Source of the DNA: Chloroflexota bacterium
GTDB lineage: Bacteria; Chloroflexota; Dehalococcoidia; Lucifugimonadales; Australimonadaceae
Length of the DNA stretch: 52,683 bases
Direction of reading: 5' to 3'
Assembly: GCA_028874795.1 (NCBI GenBank)
Contig: JAPPHT010000029.1
Coordinates: forward strand, 18,944 to 71,626
The position numbers and the translations under genes are program-made. The number at the start of each line of letters is the position of its first letter. Position 1 is the stretch's first letter. Under the pieces are notes generated by a model. That model was not told the origin of the DNA. It was given only the letters and a program-made list of their open reading frames with translations, and ran no database searches. Shown here in pieces: positions 51,003 to 52,683 of the stretch.

Positions 51003-51141
51003 TTCTCGAAGGCTAGCCCGCATGGCGGATTTCATCTGCCGGGTTAGTGTAGATATGCGCAAGCGTTGGCAGCTCAAACGGCCATCCTTCTGAAATCTCA
51101 CACCATCTGGAAACGCAAACCGAAAGAAGGGAGAGAATCGC

Positions 51142-52203
51142 GTGAGATACCAGTTGGCCGTGGGGGTGTTGCTGGTACTGGCCGCGGCTTGCGCTTGTAG
51201 GCCAGAGCCCGCCCCGACTCCCACGCCTACCTCTGCGGCAACGCCGACCTCAACACCGATGCGAGCTATCGCTACTCCTGCCACGCAGCGCATGGCGGCA
51301 CCCACGGCAACACCTACGGTCGTACCGACAGGAATGGCAACACCCACACCGGTACTCACGGCAAGGGCGACGCCGACCGCTACCCCTGTCCCGGCGCCCC
51401 TCATCTTGGACTTCAAGCCCATCATCGCGAGTGAGGCCGCTTGGGACTGCGTTGCCGGTCACGATTGGCCGACCAGCTTCGATCGCGAGAGGGACCCTGG
51501 CAACTTGATACTTCGGGACGTTGACGGCTACACGACCCGCTGCGGCTGGCACGAGGCGTTCCGCTCCCAGGCCAAGCGTCCGGAAGCCGTGTACTACCAG
51601 CTCTACGTCCATCCGGATGCCGTGGATGTGGGCGAATGGGACAGGGACAGGCGTTCCGCATTCGAGGAAGTTACGAAGGAGGTCTCCTTCCTAACTGGTC
51701 TGCGATTCGCCCCGTACGTGTCCGGGGAACATGATCTGGATGATCGGCTCCTCCTGCGGCTCGATGACACGCTGACGCTGATTGCGGCCTGCGATTCGCC
51801 CGAACACGGCATCGCGTCCTGCGGTAAGTATGGTCTGTACGGCTTCCTCGAAAGGGAGCGAGGCCGGCCCGGCTACCCAGTCCGGCCCTCGGTCGGCATC
51901 GACGTTACACGAGTTACGGGCGGACGCGAGTTCCGGCATGTCCTTAGGCACGAACTCCTGCACGTGCTGTTCGGGTTCTACCACGCCTATCAGGGTCCCA
52001 GCGTCCTCACCGAGTCCTACATGCCGGGGGAGGAACCCGACGGGTTCACCCTACAAGACGAGGAGATGCTCGGACTATACGGTGCCATCCCTGCGGGTAT
52101 GCCTTGGGAGGAGATTCAAGGCCGTGCCTGCGTAGGGGTAGGGGATCAGTGCTACCGTCTCTATGAATGGTTCGAAGAACCTTGGTGGGAGTGGGACCAG
52201 TAG
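51142..52203 (+). CDS. Lipoprotein with putative HELLH zinc-protease site
   Basis: A 353-residue secreted lipoprotein. Signal LAVGVLLVLAAACAC ends at a lipobox Cys and is followed by a ~65-residue Thr/Pro/Ala-rich linker built of TPTP and ATPT units. The globular part contains REFRHVLRHELLHVLFGFYHA, with HELLH at 270-274 and a third His seven residues later (281), a metzincin-like spacing longer by one residue. Conserved cysteines (WDCVAGHDW, TRCGWH, AACDSPEHGIASCGK, RACVGVGDQC) suggest disulfides. Start is GTG 51142 after AAGGGAGAG. A surface protease of the host cell envelope is inferred; the family is not recognised. Confidence 0.65.
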   Translation: MRYQLAVGVLLVLAAACACRPEPAPTPTPTSAATPTSTPMRAIATPATQRMAAPTATPTVVPTGMATPTPVLTARATPTATPVPAPLILDFKPIIASEAAWDCVAGHDWPTSFDRERDPGNLILRDVDGYTTRCGWHEAFRSQAKRPEAVYYQLYVHPDAVDVGEWDRDRRSAFEEVTKEVSFLTGLRFAPYVSGEHDLDDRLLLRLDDTLTLIAACDSPEHGIASCGKYGLYGFLERERGRPGYPVRPSVGIDVTRVTGGREFRHVLRHELLHVLFGFYHAYQGPSVLTESYMPGEEPDGFTLQDEEMLGLYGAIPAGMPWEEIQGRACVGVGDQCYRLYEWFEEPWWEWDQ

Positions 52204-52282
52204 CGAAGGCGGGCAGACTGGTTTTCGTCGTCCCTGGAGGAGAGCGGCCCGGCTGCGTCCACCACTGCTTCGTAAAGCGCCG

Positions 52283-52302
52283 TCTTCATCGAAAGATGAA
52301 GA
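52283..52302. other. Perfect stem-loop with GAAA tetraloop
   Basis: TCTTCATC (52283-52290) and GATGAAGA (52295-52302) form an 8-bp stem closed by GAAA, a stable GNRA tetraloop. It lies 80 bases after the lipoprotein stop. No T-run follows, so terminator activity is uncertain; it could also be a structured RNA or protein-binding site. Confidence 0.45.
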
Positions 52303-52419
52303 GAAGCACCGGGCATGCGGGAGCGCGGGCTAGGAGCCTACGGGTGGTAGGATGGCGCCATCACCAAAGCCGAAGGCACCTTGTGACGTACAATACGTGC
52401 AAGTGCAGCAGAAGGAGTC

Positions 52420-52632
52420 ATGGGATTGTCCAGGGAGCACATAACGCACTACCTCCATGGTCTCAACTGTCCCATCCCCGGCTGCGGCAGACCTATGACC
52501 ACCCGATACGGGTCATCGTTCGGCTGCTATCCCTGCGGCCTGAAGATCGAGTTCTCGGGGGTGATGAAGGACAGGCTGCGCGTCGGCGAGCCCCATCCTG
52601 TGCGCGGCCTCCCCAGATTCAATCCGCACTAA
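52420..52632 (+). CDS. Small zinc-ribbon protein
   Basis: A 70-residue protein with two knuckles, Cys17-x4-Cys22 and Cys36-x2-Cys39 (CPIPGC and CYPCG), the pattern of a zinc ribbon. ATG 52420 follows AGAAGGAGTC, a strong ribosome binding site. The rest is short and polar. Such proteins often contact nucleic acids or partner enzymes in phages and islands. It is complete and ends 51 bp before the window edge. Confidence 0.6.
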   Translation: MGLSREHITHYLHGLNCPIPGCGRPMTTRYGSSFGCYPCGLKIEFSGVMKDRLRVGEPHPVRGLPRFNPH

Positions 52633-52683
52633 GGATGCTCTGAATAACCCGTCAACGTTGAGTTGAGCGGATGGACGGGGTTG

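Larger units (their letters stand above)
41023..52683. mobile_element. Integrated genomic island at tRNA-Leu, right end outside window
   Basis: The element begins immediately 3' of tRNA-Leu with an integrase reading toward the tRNA, the standard layout of tRNA-site islands. Several of its genes (43124-46979 and 50181-51002) are clearly AT-richer than the host genes to the left and use different codons. Cargo includes a DNA methyltransferase, two putative nuclease or DNA-binding genes, Vsr, HTH regulators, Nmad3 and a HEPN/Abi-like gene. No second copy of the tRNA 3' end was found before 52683, so the far attachment site is beyond the window. Confidence 0.65.

Noticed and set aside
41023-52683. 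CRISPR array or cas genes in the defence region
   Set aside because: No regularly spaced direct repeats of 20-40 bases and no Cas motifs were seen.

Overview
The window is a GC-rich bacterial contig (its GC-rich codon use produces many long antisense shadow frames) with closely packed genes for catabolism of small organic compounds. The mix of hydantoinase/oxoprolinase subunits, several amidohydrolases, a Rieske oxygenase, tandem alpha/beta hydrolases, MpaB-type oxygenases, an F420/deazaflavin-type reductase and many MFS/EamA carriers resembles Chloroflexota of the Dehalococcoidia/SAR202 type. That placement is an inference from gene content; no rRNA or marker gene is present.

Layout. 1-355 is a low-complexity contig edge with a Pho-box-like repeat. 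356-3000 holds a promoter and two tandem MpaB/DUF2236 oxygenase paralogues; a divergent PlsY-like acyltransferase follows. 3694-11313 is a same-strand hydantoin/oxoproline-type cluster: hyuA, hyuB, a D-aminoacylase-like amidohydrolase, then three head-to-tail EamA carriers, the middle one reduced to its two ends. 11398-11451 carries two operator-like dyads ahead of an MFS gene. 13169-16897 has a lipoprotein, a fused ABC permease and an iron-type binding lipoprotein, with no ATPase in the window. 17092-22874 holds MFS carriers and small or unknown membrane genes. 22974-27244 holds amidohydrolases, an epimerase, a 41-residue membrane peptide and an Asp-nucleophile hydrolase. 27327-32508 (minus strand) has a DUF3352-like anchored protein downstream of four tandem alpha/beta hydrolase paralogues. 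32549-40911 holds an SDR, an NTF2-like protein, a Rieske oxygenase, a TipA-type MerR regulator with its own 19-bp-spaced promoter, a family 3 binding lipoprotein, an ACMSD-like amidohydrolase, a VOC protein, a DDN-like reductase and a further hydrolase.

The character changes at tRNA-Leu(UAG) (40937-41022). Immediately 3' of the tRNA starts an integrated element whose large serine recombinase points toward the tRNA and has a frame that runs antisense through it. The element continues to the window end and includes AT-richer genes. Its cargo is a defence-type set: a C5-cytosine methyltransferase, convergent with a coupled pair (ParB/Srx-fold protein plus a PD-(D/E)xK-like protein), a Vsr-type endonuclease, an operon of small coupled HTH proteins, an Nmad3-family nucleotide-modification-associated protein, and a HEPN/Abi-type protein with an RxxxxxH motif. 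A TP-rich lipoprotein with an HELLH site and a small zinc-ribbon protein close the window.

The most promising candidate for an undescribed system is the methyltransferase / PD-(D/E)xK-like / ParB-like / Vsr block (43124-46979), possibly acting with the Nmad3 and HEPN genes downstream. Functions are read from motifs; no database search was run.
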